Shown: one piece after another, positions 17,355-24,430 of the stretch
Position numbering within the stretch: the stretch's first letter is position 1
Layout: each line of letters begins with the position of its first letter
NCBI RefSeq assembly: GCF_021117405.1
Contig: NZ_CP088251.1
Span: 3,018,501 to 3,082,500, forward strand
DNA: 64,000 nucleotides
Source of the DNA: Frateuria edaphi
GTDB taxonomy: Bacteria; Pseudomonadota; Gammaproteobacteria; Xanthomonadales; Rhodanobacteraceae
Direction of reading: 5' to 3'
Notes under the pieces: generated by a model
Seen by the model: only the letters and a program-made list of their open reading frames with translations
Databases searched by the model: none
Told to the model about the DNA's origin: nothing
Position numbers and translations under genes: made by a program

Positions 17355-17897
17355 TCAGGCCGAGGACCAGTCCGGGATCAGCACCGACAGGTCGGTGACT
17401 CCGACATCGACGCCACGCTGGCTGAAGAGCGTAGTCACCTGTCCACGGTGGTGCGTCTGGTGATTGAAGGCATGGCGCAGCACCAGCCCGGCTTCCCGCG
17501 TGAAGGACTCGCCCGCGCTGTTCACGTAGCGCATCGGCCTTGCATATGTGGTCTCGGTGGCCTCGTGGGTGAACGCGACAAGCACGCCGTCCAGCGCCTC
17601 GCGGTCCAAGCGCAGCCGTGCAAAGTCGGGAAAGGTGATGCCGCGGACCAGTGCCGGCAAGGGCGCATGCCGGAGCGGCTCCAGCGACTCCAGCTCCGGA
17701 AAGTTCGCGGCAAAGCGGCCCAACCAGTGCGTGTCGGCCGCCAGGATGTGGTCGAGCGTGGCAAGGATCGAACCGAAGAACGCACCGCGGTCGGCGCGCA
17801 GTTCCGCCTCGTCCACGGACGATGCAGCCGTGTACAGCCGCTCGTTCATCCACTGGTTGTAGCGGGCCATCAGCTGGAAATCGCGGGCAAGTGACAT
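17355..17897 (-). CDS. DinB family protein
   Basis: A 180-residue four-helix protein of the DinB/YfiT-like family. The metal-binding His pattern is visible: LDHILAAD (about residue 47) and FNHQTHHRGQVTTLF (about residue 143). Members are thiol-dependent transferases or uncharacterised damage-related proteins. The start MSLARDFQLMARYNQWMNERLY is typical of the family. It is monocistronic. Confidence 0.88.
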   Translation of the reverse strand: MSLARDFQLMARYNQWMNERLYTAASSVDEAELRADRGAFFGSILATLDHILAADTHWLGRFAANFPELESLEPLRHAPLPALVRGITFPDFARLRLDREALDGVLVAFTHEATETTYARPMRYVNSAGESFTREAGLVLRHAFNHQTHHRGQVTTLFSQRGVDVGVTDLSVLIPDWSSA

Positions 17898-18094
17898 GGG
17901 AAACCTGTTCTCGGGCCTTGGGGCCCGGAGCAAAGGCATCGACCTTACCCGGGCGCACGGGTTGGCACAAAGCAGCTTCGGTCCAGGGCACCGGCACGGA
18001 CGCGGCTGGCACGGCCCTCGGTTGAACATCGGCCAACGTCTACTGCAATCTCGCCCATGTTTGCGTGCTTCCACCACTCCGACGGGATCCCTGG

Positions 18095-19456
18095 ATGACG
18101 AGCAACGGATTTTCCCCGGCCGCGCCACGGGTCGATGCCACGCAGCGCAAGCGGGTCATCGCCATTCTCGTAGCGACGCTGGTGACATGGGTCGCCGTCA
18201 TCGCCGACCTGAAAACCGGCGGCCGCCCCGATCCCGGGCCGCTGCGCGCCGCCTCTAGCCTGCTCGACGGCCCGTGGCGGTTCCATACCGGCGATGACCT
18301 GCGCTGGGCCGCCGCCGACACGGACGACAGCGGCTGGAAGACGATCGACCTGACCGCCCTGCAGGGCAGCCACGACGGCGACGTGGGTCTGCCCGATTAC
18401 GTGGGCGGGTGGATGGCGCACGGCCATCCCGGCTACCACGGCTATGCCTGGTATCGGCGGGAGGTAACGGTGCCCGCCGACGCGACGGGATGGGAGATCC
18501 TCGGGCCGACCCTGGTCGAGGATGGCTACGAGCTGTACTGGAACGGCCGGCTGCTCGGCGGCTCGGGGCGGCTCGGGCCGGACCCGCGCCTGGTCGGCAC
18601 GCGGCCGCTGCGGTTCGCCCTTCCTGCCGACGCCGCAGGCAGCCGGGGCGTGCTCGCCATCCGCGCCTACATGCGCCCCGGCTCCGGCGCCAGCGCGGAC
18701 AGCGGCGGCATGCATACGCCGCCCCTACTGGCGCCAAGACCGGTGGCGGATGCGCTGCACCGCGCGCAATGGCGGCGGACCGTCGCCGGTTACATCGTCG
18801 ATGCGGTCGAGCCGGCCGCCATGCTGGCGGTGATCGGCCTGGCGCTTGCGTACGGGCGCCGCAGTGGCCGCAAGGGTTTCCTCGTCTTAGCCTGCCTTGC
18901 ACTGGCGCTCACCGCAGTCAGGCGGCTCGACAATGCCATCGTCTCCTGGACCGACCTGCAGGACCTGGACACCTATGCGTGGCTGGCGTCGGTCATGTGG
19001 GTACCGACGATCGCCGCCTGGGTGCTGGCCTGGAACCGTTGGTGCCTGCGGCCGTGGCGCAGCATCGATGGCGTGGCGATCGTGCTGGCGGTGGCCGGGA
19101 TCATCGGCGCGCTCACCCATTCGGCGGGCTGGACAAGCGTGTGCCGACTTGGCTCGCTCGCGCTGTTCGTCGTGATCGGCGCGCGCATCGTTCGCACCGG
19201 TCCGATGCGCGCCCTCGCGGCCCTCACGCTGGCATCGGTCGTGGCCGCGCAATTCGGCGCGGAGCTGCTCGATACGATCGGCGTGCCGGGCATCTGGTTC
19301 CCGTTCGGCATCGGCGTGTCGCGGACGCAGTACATCTATGCGATCGCCGTTCCGCTGCTGGCCGTCCTGGTCGCGCGGACCGTGCTTCCCCGCGAAACAC
19401 GATGCCCGGCCGCGCGGCAGGAAGGAAAAATCGTCACGTCCGGTGCCGGTCCGTGA
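18095..19456 (+). CDS. Membrane sensor-like protein without output domain
   Basis: A 453-residue protein with an N-terminal membrane anchor (about 28-47), a periplasmic beta-sandwich region of about 190 residues (DGPWRFHTGDDLRWAAADTDDSGWKTIDL... resembling galactose-binding or 7TMR-DISM extracellular domains) and a C-terminal block of about six or seven membrane helices. No kinase, GGDEF or other output domain follows. Such layouts normally carry a signalling module, so it may work with a partner protein. The ATG at 18095 lacks a strong ribosome binding site. No named family is claimed. Confidence 0.72.
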   Translation: MTSNGFSPAAPRVDATQRKRVIAILVATLVTWVAVIADLKTGGRPDPGPLRAASSLLDGPWRFHTGDDLRWAAADTDDSGWKTIDLTALQGSHDGDVGLPDYVGGWMAHGHPGYHGYAWYRREVTVPADATGWEILGPTLVEDGYELYWNGRLLGGSGRLGPDPRLVGTRPLRFALPADAAGSRGVLAIRAYMRPGSGASADSGGMHTPPLLAPRPVADALHRAQWRRTVAGYIVDAVEPAAMLAVIGLALAYGRRSGRKGFLVLACLALALTAVRRLDNAIVSWTDLQDLDTYAWLASVMWVPTIAAWVLAWNRWCLRPWRSIDGVAIVLAVAGIIGALTHSAGWTSVCRLGSLALFVVIGARIVRTGPMRALAALTLASVVAAQFGAELLDTIGVPGIWFPFGIGVSRTQYIYAIAVPLLAVLVARTVLPRETRCPAARQEGKIVTSGAGP

Positions 19457-19603
19457 AACGCGCTCCAGCTCCGTTTCCGTCACTACCCTCCAGGCATGGA
19501 ATCCACCGGGTAGGCGGATCGGGCACGCTGGCCCTGTTGTGCTTGCTGCCCTTCGCGGACCGCGCGCACCATGGCGCACCGAACCTGCATGGGGCGATGG
19601 CAC

Positions 19604-19798
19604 ATGAGCACCCATAGATGCGACCGGTACACCGAGCGCGGCCCCTATATCGCCTGGCTCTGCAAGATCGACGACGGCGAGTACACGATCACCGTGCAGA
19701 TTGCAGAACGTCCGCCGGAGAGCGCCGACGAATTCTTCGCGACCGAGGAGCAGGCCCTTCAGGCGGCCGACGTGCTCGCTCACCGGCTGCAGCAGTAG
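19604..19798 (+). CDS. Small hypothetical protein (64 aa)
   Basis: A 64-residue protein (MSTHRCDRYTERGPYIAWLCKIDDGEYTITVQIAERPPESADEFFATEEQALQAADVLAHRLQQ): a beta-strand pair followed by a C-terminal helix. The layout matches the 69-aa protein at 4889-5098 (strand, then FF/HF-x-DE-x-QA-x-x-AA...AH-x-L). The function is unknown. It is monocistronic. Confidence 0.65.
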   Translation: MSTHRCDRYTERGPYIAWLCKIDDGEYTITVQIAERPPESADEFFATEEQALQAADVLAHRLQQ

Positions 19799-19984
19799 GC
19801 AGGCCTGACGCGTTACGGCTTCTTCCGCCAGGCGATGACGCGCCCGGCTTATTCAGGCTTCGCGAGTGGAACGGAACCGCTAGCTGCCGTCAGGTTTCCA
19901 ACGCCCAGTGCTGCTTCCAATCGTTCCGGCGATTCCACGGATAGTCCATCGCCGCGATCGAAACGGCTTCTGTCCGCTCTCGGC

Positions 19985-20190
19985 CCGGTCGAAGTCCCGC
20001 CCATTGATGGCAAGGCGATCGACTTCGTCGTCGAGGCCGATCGCGCCCAGTTGGATCAATCGTCCAGCGAGTGCGCGATGGGCGACTGAGGACAAACATC
20101 GGCAGCAACGCGACCCTCGACGATGCCATCGCCGCGTTCAATTCGACCAGGCGGAGCAACGGGAAGACGGTCGTCCACGTTCGTCCGTGA
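19985..20190 (+). pseudogene. C-terminal remnant of an MDR/zinc-type oxidoreductase, frameshifted
   Basis: Reading one frame gives IDFVVEADRAQLDQ; one base is then missing near 20060, and the adjoining frame continues IVQRVRDGRLRTNIGSNA and then TLDDAIAAFNSTRRSNGKTVVHVRP with a stop at 20188-20190. Joined, this is the typical C-terminus of medium-chain dehydrogenase/quinone oxidoreductases (DRAxL..LV..GxLRTxIG...AxxAF...GKxVVxV). The catalytic and cofactor domains are absent upstream, so this is a decayed fragment. The left boundary is approximate. A REP-like hairpin starts 15 bp after the stop. Confidence 0.5.
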
Positions 20191-20205
20191 GGACACGAAA
20201 AACAG

Positions 20206-20240
20206 CGGTCAGGGTCGACGATGAAAGTGCACCCTGACCG
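20206..20240. repeat. REP-like hairpin, GTCGAC/GTGCAC subtype
   Basis: Arms CGGTCAGGGTCGAC and GTGCACCCTGACCG around a seven-base loop. The arms are complementary except for a two-base offset (TCGAC against TGCAC). An A-run precedes and a T-run follows, so it could terminate transcription in both directions, between the decayed oxidoreductase and the CPBP gene. Confidence 0.75.
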
Positions 20241-20258
20241 TTTTTTCGACAGGTATAC

Positions 20259-20933
20259 CTAGCTCAGATAACCAAGGCGGAGCAGCGTGAACGCGCTCAT
20301 GTCGGCGCAGGCGTGGAAGCTGATCACGTACCATAGGTTGGCCGGCCAACGGGAGCGCACCCCGCCGGCGAATAGCGCGAACACCAGCGCGTTGGCCACT
20401 CCGAAAGCTCCCAGTTGCGCGTGATAAGCGGCGAACGCCAGCACCGTCAGCGTGAGCGCCAGCCCGGATCGCACCCTCCCGGCCGGCAGCCACCGCATGA
20501 GCGACCCGTGCAGGAAGCCACGAAAAACCAGTTCTTCATAGAAGCCGCCGATCACCCAGGCCAGGGCCAGAGCGATCAAATAGCCGGAGAAGTGCTCGCG
20601 CACGAAGGCGAAGTCGGACAGGTCCGGCCGCTCGCCCAGCAGGAGCGCGAGCATGGGGCCGATCACGCTGACATTGACCGCGGCGTAGAGCACGCCAAGA
20701 CACCCGCCCACGAGCAGCGCGCGCACGCCCAGCCCACGCCAGCGGAAACCCGTATCGGCCCACCGCAGCCCCTGGCCGTGCAGCATCACCGTGCACAAGC
20801 CGAGCCCGAACAACGGATAAAGCACCATCGGCACACCCAGGTGCGGCGCGACGAGCACGCCGAGCGTGCCGAGCACAACAAGGCTCGTCTTGCTGAGCGA
20901 ACGGACGGACGATCTGATTGGGACCTCGCGCAT
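20259..20933 (-). CDS. CPBP family intramembrane metalloprotease
   Basis: A 224-residue membrane protein of the CPBP/Abi family with about seven hydrophobic segments. The three signature motifs are present: EELVFR (GGFYEELVFRGFLHG, about residue 134), FAAYH (about residue 167) and HACAD (about residue 208), which form the Glu/His active site of CAAX-like intramembrane proteases. Bacterial members are linked to bacteriocin immunity, surface-protein processing or phage abortive infection, but no neighbour reveals the role here. The start at 20933 is chosen for length; an in-frame TTG lies upstream. Confidence 0.85.
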   Translation of the reverse strand: MREVPIRSSVRSLSKTSLVVLGTLGVLVAPHLGVPMVLYPLFGLGLCTVMLHGQGLRWADTGFRWRGLGVRALLVGGCLGVLYAAVNVSVIGPMLALLLGERPDLSDFAFVREHFSGYLIALALAWVIGGFYEELVFRGFLHGSLMRWLPAGRVRSGLALTLTVLAFAAYHAQLGAFGVANALVFALFAGGVRSRWPANLWYVISFHACADMSAFTLLRLGYLS

Positions 20934-21002
20934 GATCGCCGGCGCTCCGCCTTCTCGCCTCAAGTGGCCCTGAACCCGTTCGTCTCAGAACCGCTCCGTT
21001 TG

Positions 21003-21022
21003 ATAAAAGCCTCTGACCCCGG
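21003..21022. repeat. Half-element of the GGTCAGAG hairpin family
   Basis: The isolated half-site CCTCTGACCCCGG between the CPBP and VOC genes, identical to the right-arm core of the local hairpins but without a left arm. Confidence 0.5.
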
Positions 21023-21046
21023 TCGTTCTGCCTGAGTCGGACGAGG

Positions 21047-21430
21047 CTAGTCCCACCGATTGGCGTTCTTCGGGTAGCCAGGCCGTTGGACCCGGACCAC
21101 GCAGAAGCGTTGCCCGGTAGGGGCCTGCATGACTACCCAGCGTTCGAGACGCTGCACCACCATGGCTCCCAGCTTCTCCAGACGGGCGACCTCGGCAGGG
21201 ATGTCATCTGTCTCGATGTCCAGGTGCACGCGGCTCTCGTGTTCCACGCGCTGGATCTGGACGATAGGTTCGTCAGGCGGGGTTTCGAGCATGCGGTAGT
21301 TGCCGCGTGTGCCGGGATGCGACGGGTCGGTGGGGCGACCGAGCGCGGCCGCCCAGAATGCCGCCGCCTCGTCCACATCGTCCGTCTTGCAGTCGATCAG
21401 TACTGCGCAGAGTCGAGAGTAATGCGCCAT
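21047..21430 (-). CDS. VOC (glyoxalase/bleomycin-resistance) family protein
   Basis: A 127-residue protein with two beta-alpha-beta-beta-beta units of the vicinal oxygen chelate fold: LCAVLIDCKTDDVDEAAAFWAAALGRP and VHLDIETDDIPAEVARLEKLGAMVV, then RWVVMQAPTGQRFCVV. It resembles the glyoxalase-like domain proteins that bind a metal or small ligand; the substrate is unknown. The ATG at 21430 is the only good start. Confidence 0.85.
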   Translation of the reverse strand: MAHYSRLCAVLIDCKTDDVDEAAAFWAAALGRPTDPSHPGTRGNYRMLETPPDEPIVQIQRVEHESRVHLDIETDDIPAEVARLEKLGAMVVQRLERWVVMQAPTGQRFCVVRVQRPGYPKNANRWD

Positions 21431-21481
21431 GGCTTGATTGCCTCCATCCCGTTGGCTGGGCGTTCCCGCCTGATAGGTGAA

Positions 21482-21530
21482 ACTGACCCCGTTAGTGCAA
21501 ATCGAATAAGGGGCTCTGACCCCGTTAGTT
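21482..21530. repeat. Two half-elements with TGACCCCGTTAGT direct repeat
   Basis: ACTGACCCCGTTAGT and CTCTGACCCCGTTAGT occur 32 bp apart upstream of the VOC gene and downstream of the acyltransferase. They match right-arm cores of the local hairpin family and look like decayed or truncated copies. Confidence 0.55.
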
Positions 21531-21557
21531 AGGTCGCTTGGTCGATCGTGTCAATGA

Positions 21558-21576
21558 GTCAACCCGACCCCGTTTG
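21558..21576. repeat. Half-element overlapping the acyltransferase 3' end
   Basis: GTCAACCCGACCCCGTTTG contains the right-arm core of the GGGGTCAGGTT subtype with small changes. It supplies the stop codon and final codons of the acyltransferase gene. Confidence 0.5.
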
Positions 21577-22452
21577 CTGCTGGATGTCCGCATCCTTCTG
21601 CGCCCACAACGCGTTGATCCATGCCTGGAAGCGCTCGCGGAAGGCCGGGTCGTTCTCGTAGTCGCCGCGCAGCGCGGGCTCGATGGAACGCTGGCGCACC
21701 TGCACGCGGATGTCGCGGATGCGGCCGGCGATCAAATCCATCATCGACCCGGCGCCACCCACATAGACGATGGTGACGTCCAGGATGGCGTGCAGGCCCT
21801 CGCCCATCGCGTCGAGCACGAAGGCGACGCCGCCGGCGCGGGGACGCAGCAGATGGCGGTATGGCGAAGCCTGCGCCTCGTGCTTGGCGCGGGTGAAGCG
21901 CGTCCCCTCGACGAAATTCATCACCGACACCGGCATGTGGCGGAATTTCTCGCAGGCGCGGCGGGTGGTCTCGCGATCCTTGCCGGCCAGCTCCGGGTGC
22001 TTGGCCAATTGCTCGCGCGAGTGGCGTTTCATGAAGGGGAAATCCAGCGCCCACCACGCCGGCCCCAGCAGCGGCACCCAGATCAGCTGGCTCTTGAGGA
22101 AGAAGCGCAGGAACGGGATGCGGCGGTTGAAGACCTTCTGCAGCACGGGGATGTCCACCCAGCTCTGGTGGTTGCACAGCACCAGATAGTTGCCGTCCGG
22201 GCGCAGCCCTTCCAGCCCCTCGATCTGCCAGCGAGTGTGCGTGAACAGATCGAACAGGGCGCCGTTGACCCCGATCCAACTCTCGGCGATCACCACCAGC
22301 GCGCGCGACAGCGCCACTCGCGCACCCCGCCACGGCAGCACGAGCTTGACCAACGTCAGCGCGAACAGCACCAGCACATGCGCCACCGTGCTGGCGGCCA
22401 GCAACAGCAGGGCAAGCGGGACGCGCAACAGCGCAGGTAGCGAGGCGAGCAT
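21559..22452 (-). CDS. YihG-like lysophospholipid acyltransferase
   Basis: A 297-residue membrane-associated acyltransferase (PlsC/LPLAT superfamily). The catalytic motif NHQSWVDI (about residue 92) and the substrate motif EGTRFT (about residue 164) are clear; two hydrophobic segments at the N-terminus anchor it. The length and PFMKRHSREQL block fit the YihG group, which acylates lysophosphatidic acid or other polar-head lipids. The last residues (TGSG) are encoded by a half-hairpin repeat, AACCCGACCCCGT on the plus strand, so the natural C-terminus has probably been replaced. Confidence 0.88.
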   Translation of the reverse strand: MLASLPALLRVPLALLLLAASTVAHVLVLFALTLVKLVLPWRGARVALSRALVVIAESWIGVNGALFDLFTHTRWQIEGLEGLRPDGNYLVLCNHQSWVDIPVLQKVFNRRIPFLRFFLKSQLIWVPLLGPAWWALDFPFMKRHSREQLAKHPELAGKDRETTRRACEKFRHMPVSVMNFVEGTRFTRAKHEAQASPYRHLLRPRAGGVAFVLDAMGEGLHAILDVTIVYVGGAGSMMDLIAGRIRDIRVQVRQRSIEPALRGDYENDPAFRERFQAWINALWAQKDADIQQQTGSG

Positions 22453-22566
22453 GAGCGAGGCCGTCGTGGGGCGCTGTAGCGTAACGCGAGGGCGGCGGGG
22501 ATCGCGCGACCAAAGTCGGCCGGCCGCGGGGCAGCACCCCAGCGGCGAGCGGTGCAAACAACAGGA

Positions 22567-22612
22567 AACAGGGATCGGAGTCGACTTTGAAAAGTGCCCT
22601 CTGATCCCTGTT
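22567..22612. repeat. REP-like hairpin, GTCGAC subtype
   Basis: Left arm at 22567-22588 and right arm at 22591-22612 are complementary over 22 bases except for four internal positions around TCG/GGC. The outer AACAGGGATC is a perfect match to GATCCCTGTT. It lies between the GST and acyltransferase genes (both minus). Confidence 0.75.
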
Positions 22613-22635
22613 CCGCCAGACCCTGTTTCAGGCGT

Positions 22636-23289
22636 TCAGGCGTTCGCCAGTGCCGGCATCTGCGACGCGTTCGCCTTCGTCGGCCATGGCTCGGCCCAGG
22701 CCGGAATCGCCATCAGCCGATCGAGCCAGCGTGTGATGTTCGGATAGGCGTCGAACGGCATCTCTGCCTGGCGCCAATCGCACGCCATGGACGCCAGCTG
22801 GAAGTCGGCAATGGTGAGCCGGCCGCATGCCACGAAATCGCGGGAAGCGAGATGACCTTCCAGCACAGGCGCGACCTTGTGCAGGCCCGGCACCGCGGCG
22901 GCCAGTTCCGCCGGGTCCGGCTCGCCGATATGGAAAGACGGCTTGATCACGTGCTCGAAATAGAACGGTCCTACCGCGCGCGACCAGTGGTTGTCGTTCC
23001 AGGACAGCCAACGCAGTATCTCGATCTGGTCGGCCGGCTGCTGCACTGGCCACATGTCCGACCCGACCTTGGCGCACAGGTAGGCCATGATCGCCGAGGA
23101 TTCCCATAGCGTGACCTCGCCGTCGACCATGGTCGGCGCCTTGCCGTTGGGGTTGAGGGCCAGATACGACGGCGCCTTCAGGCCGCCCGCCCCGAGGTCG
23201 ATCTCGATGCAGTCGGCCTCGATGCCCAGATGCTTCGCCAACGCCAGCACGCGACGTGGCGCCTGGGCCCTGATCCAGTAGATCTTCAT
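22636..23289 (-). CDS. Glutathione S-transferase
   Basis: A 217-residue two-domain GST. The N-terminal thioredoxin-like domain has the conserved NPNGKAPTMVDGEVTLWESSAIMAYLCAK block (cis-Pro and Ser that bind glutathione) and the C-terminal helical domain starts near residue 85 with the N-capping LTIADFQLAS motif. It transfers glutathione to small electrophiles or acts as a reductase in the cytosol. It is divergent from the TetR gene, which shares its promoter region and probably represses it. Confidence 0.9.
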   Translation of the reverse strand: MKIYWIRAQAPRRVLALAKHLGIEADCIEIDLGAGGLKAPSYLALNPNGKAPTMVDGEVTLWESSAIMAYLCAKVGSDMWPVQQPADQIEILRWLSWNDNHWSRAVGPFYFEHVIKPSFHIGEPDPAELAAAVPGLHKVAPVLEGHLASRDFVACGRLTIADFQLASMACDWRQAEMPFDAYPNITRWLDRLMAIPAWAEPWPTKANASQMPALANA

Positions 23290-23340
23290 GCTGTTGCCTC
23301 CGGTGGGTGGTTACCGGTGGCCCAGATTACGCATCCGCAC

Positions 23341-23360
23341 AATATGTTAAAGAACATATT
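23341..23360. promoter_or_regulatory. TetR-type operator palindrome
   Basis: AATATGTTAAAGAACATATT is a perfect inverted repeat: two 8-bp arms around a 4-bp centre, in the 111-bp gap between the divergent GST and TetR genes. This is the usual size and place for an autoregulated TetR site. Confidence 0.8.
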
Positions 23361-23400
23361 TTGCAGTCGCGCTATACCTCGCTGCCGGAGGTTCCACACC

Positions 23401-23988
23401 ATGTCCTACCGTCCCGAACATGCCGTACAGACACGCGCACGCGTCATCGAGTCCGCGCGCCGCCTGTTCAATCGCCATGGGTTCGAGCAGGTCACCATCG
23501 ACCAGATCATGGCCGACGCCGGGCTCACGCGCGGCGCGTTCTACCATCACTTCCGGAGCAAGAGCGAACTGTATGCCGCGGCCGTGGCGAGCTTCGCCAC
23601 CTGCAATCCATTCGCCATCCGGACAGCCGATGACGCGGACAAGCTGCGCGACCCGCGCGCGCTCGCCCGCATGCTGGTAGAGCTCTATCTGAGCGACGAA
23701 ACGCTGGCGAATATCGACCTGCACTGCCCCCTCTATGCCCTGCCCTCGGACGTGGCGCGCGCGGGGCTGGAGCCGCAGGAGGCCTATACGAGCCTTATCC
23801 GGGGCATGGGACACATCTACCGGACCGCGCTCAAGGGCGTTCGCGACGCGCCCCGACGCGCCGAGGCGATGGTCGCCCTGTGCGTAGGCGGGATGGTGCT
23901 GGCACGCACCACCAACGACCCCGAGCTACGCCGGTCGCTTCGCGCCTCGGCACGGCATCAGGCGCTGGCGTTGCTGAAGGTGGAATAG
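23401..23988 (+). CDS. TetR/AcrR family transcriptional regulator
   Basis: A 195-residue regulator with an N-terminal HTH (residues about 10-55): RARVIESARRLFNRHGFEQVTIDQIMADAGLTRGAFYHHFRSKSELY, a textbook TetR signature. The C-terminal ligand-binding domain is of the type found in AcrR/YkgM-like repressors. GGAGG nine bases before the ATG gives a clear start. It is divergent from the GST gene and probably represses itself and GST at the operator, releasing it in response to a xenobiotic. Confidence 0.92.
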   Translation: MSYRPEHAVQTRARVIESARRLFNRHGFEQVTIDQIMADAGLTRGAFYHHFRSKSELYAAAVASFATCNPFAIRTADDADKLRDPRALARMLVELYLSDETLANIDLHCPLYALPSDVARAGLEPQEAYTSLIRGMGHIYRTALKGVRDAPRRAEAMVALCVGGMVLARTTNDPELRRSLRASARHQALALLKVE

Positions 23989-24050
23989 GCGCCCGACCGG
24001 GCTGTTGAGGCGGCAAGCAGGGGACGCCGGCGAGCGGGGGACCAATTAAA

Positions 24051-24066
24051 TGAACCTGACCCCTTT
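24051..24066. repeat. Half-element, GGGGTCAGGTTCA subtype
   Basis: AATGAACCTGACCCCT followed by TTTTTA, matching the right arm of the perfect hairpin at 24231-24280. No left arm is nearby. Confidence 0.55.
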
Positions 24067-24105
24067 TTATTGGACGTAATAAATCGTCCGAAACAGTCCG
24101 AAACA

Positions 24106-24142
24106 GGAATCAGAGCCGATTTTAAAAGTGCACTCTGACCCC
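24106..24142. repeat. REP-like hairpin, degenerate GTGCAC subtype
   Basis: Left arm TCAGAGCCGATTTT and right arm AAAAGTGCACTCTGA pair at the outer six bases and the A/T inner part; the middle is degenerate. A CAGTTTTT run follows. Confidence 0.65.
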
Positions 24143-24230
24143 AGTTTTTGGTTTTTGCGGGGAAAAATCGGAGCCCGGCGCTACTAAAAGAATCAAAAGA
24201 ATGAAAAGAACGGGGTCAAAAGAATAAAAG

Positions 24231-24280
24231 AATGGGGTCAGGTTCATTTTCGAGGCCCAGAAAATGAACCTGACCCCATT
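24231..24280. repeat. Perfect 20-bp inverted repeat, GGGGTCAGGTTCA subtype
   Basis: The left arm AATGGGGTCAGGTTCATTTT at 24231-24250 is exactly complementary to the arm at 24261-24280, with a 10-base loop CGAGGCCCAG and a T-run after the right arm. It is the best-preserved copy of this subtype and probably the youngest. Confidence 0.9.
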
Positions 24281-24355
24281 TTTGGTAGATTCGTCGAGAA
24301 GTTCGGCTATCGCGCACCCAGTGAGCGTGCGGACGTGTTGGCCGCCAAAAGCAGA

Positions 24356-24392
24356 GGTCAGAGTCGACTTTCCAAAAAGTGCACTCTGACCC
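24356..24392. repeat. REP-like hairpin, GTCGAC/GTGCAC subtype
   Basis: Arms GGTCAGAGTCGACTTT and AAAGTGCACTCTGACC, complementary except for the two-base offset TCGAC/TGCAC. Flanks are AAAAGCAG and CGTATTTTT. It lies just before the DUF4145 stop. Confidence 0.85.
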
Positions 24393-24430
24393 GTATTTTT
24401 GGGCGGCGAAATGATGACCCTTGTTTTTAG

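Larger units (their letters stand above)
23989..24430. other. Repeat-rich intergenic region
   Basis: 442 bp between the TetR and DUF4145 genes. It holds one half-element, three hairpins and a short AAAAGAAT tandem array (24184-24233). One readable stretch at about 24287-24354 (RFVEKFGYRAPSERADVLAAKSR on the plus strand) between two hairpins may be a leftover of a displaced gene. Confidence 0.6.
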
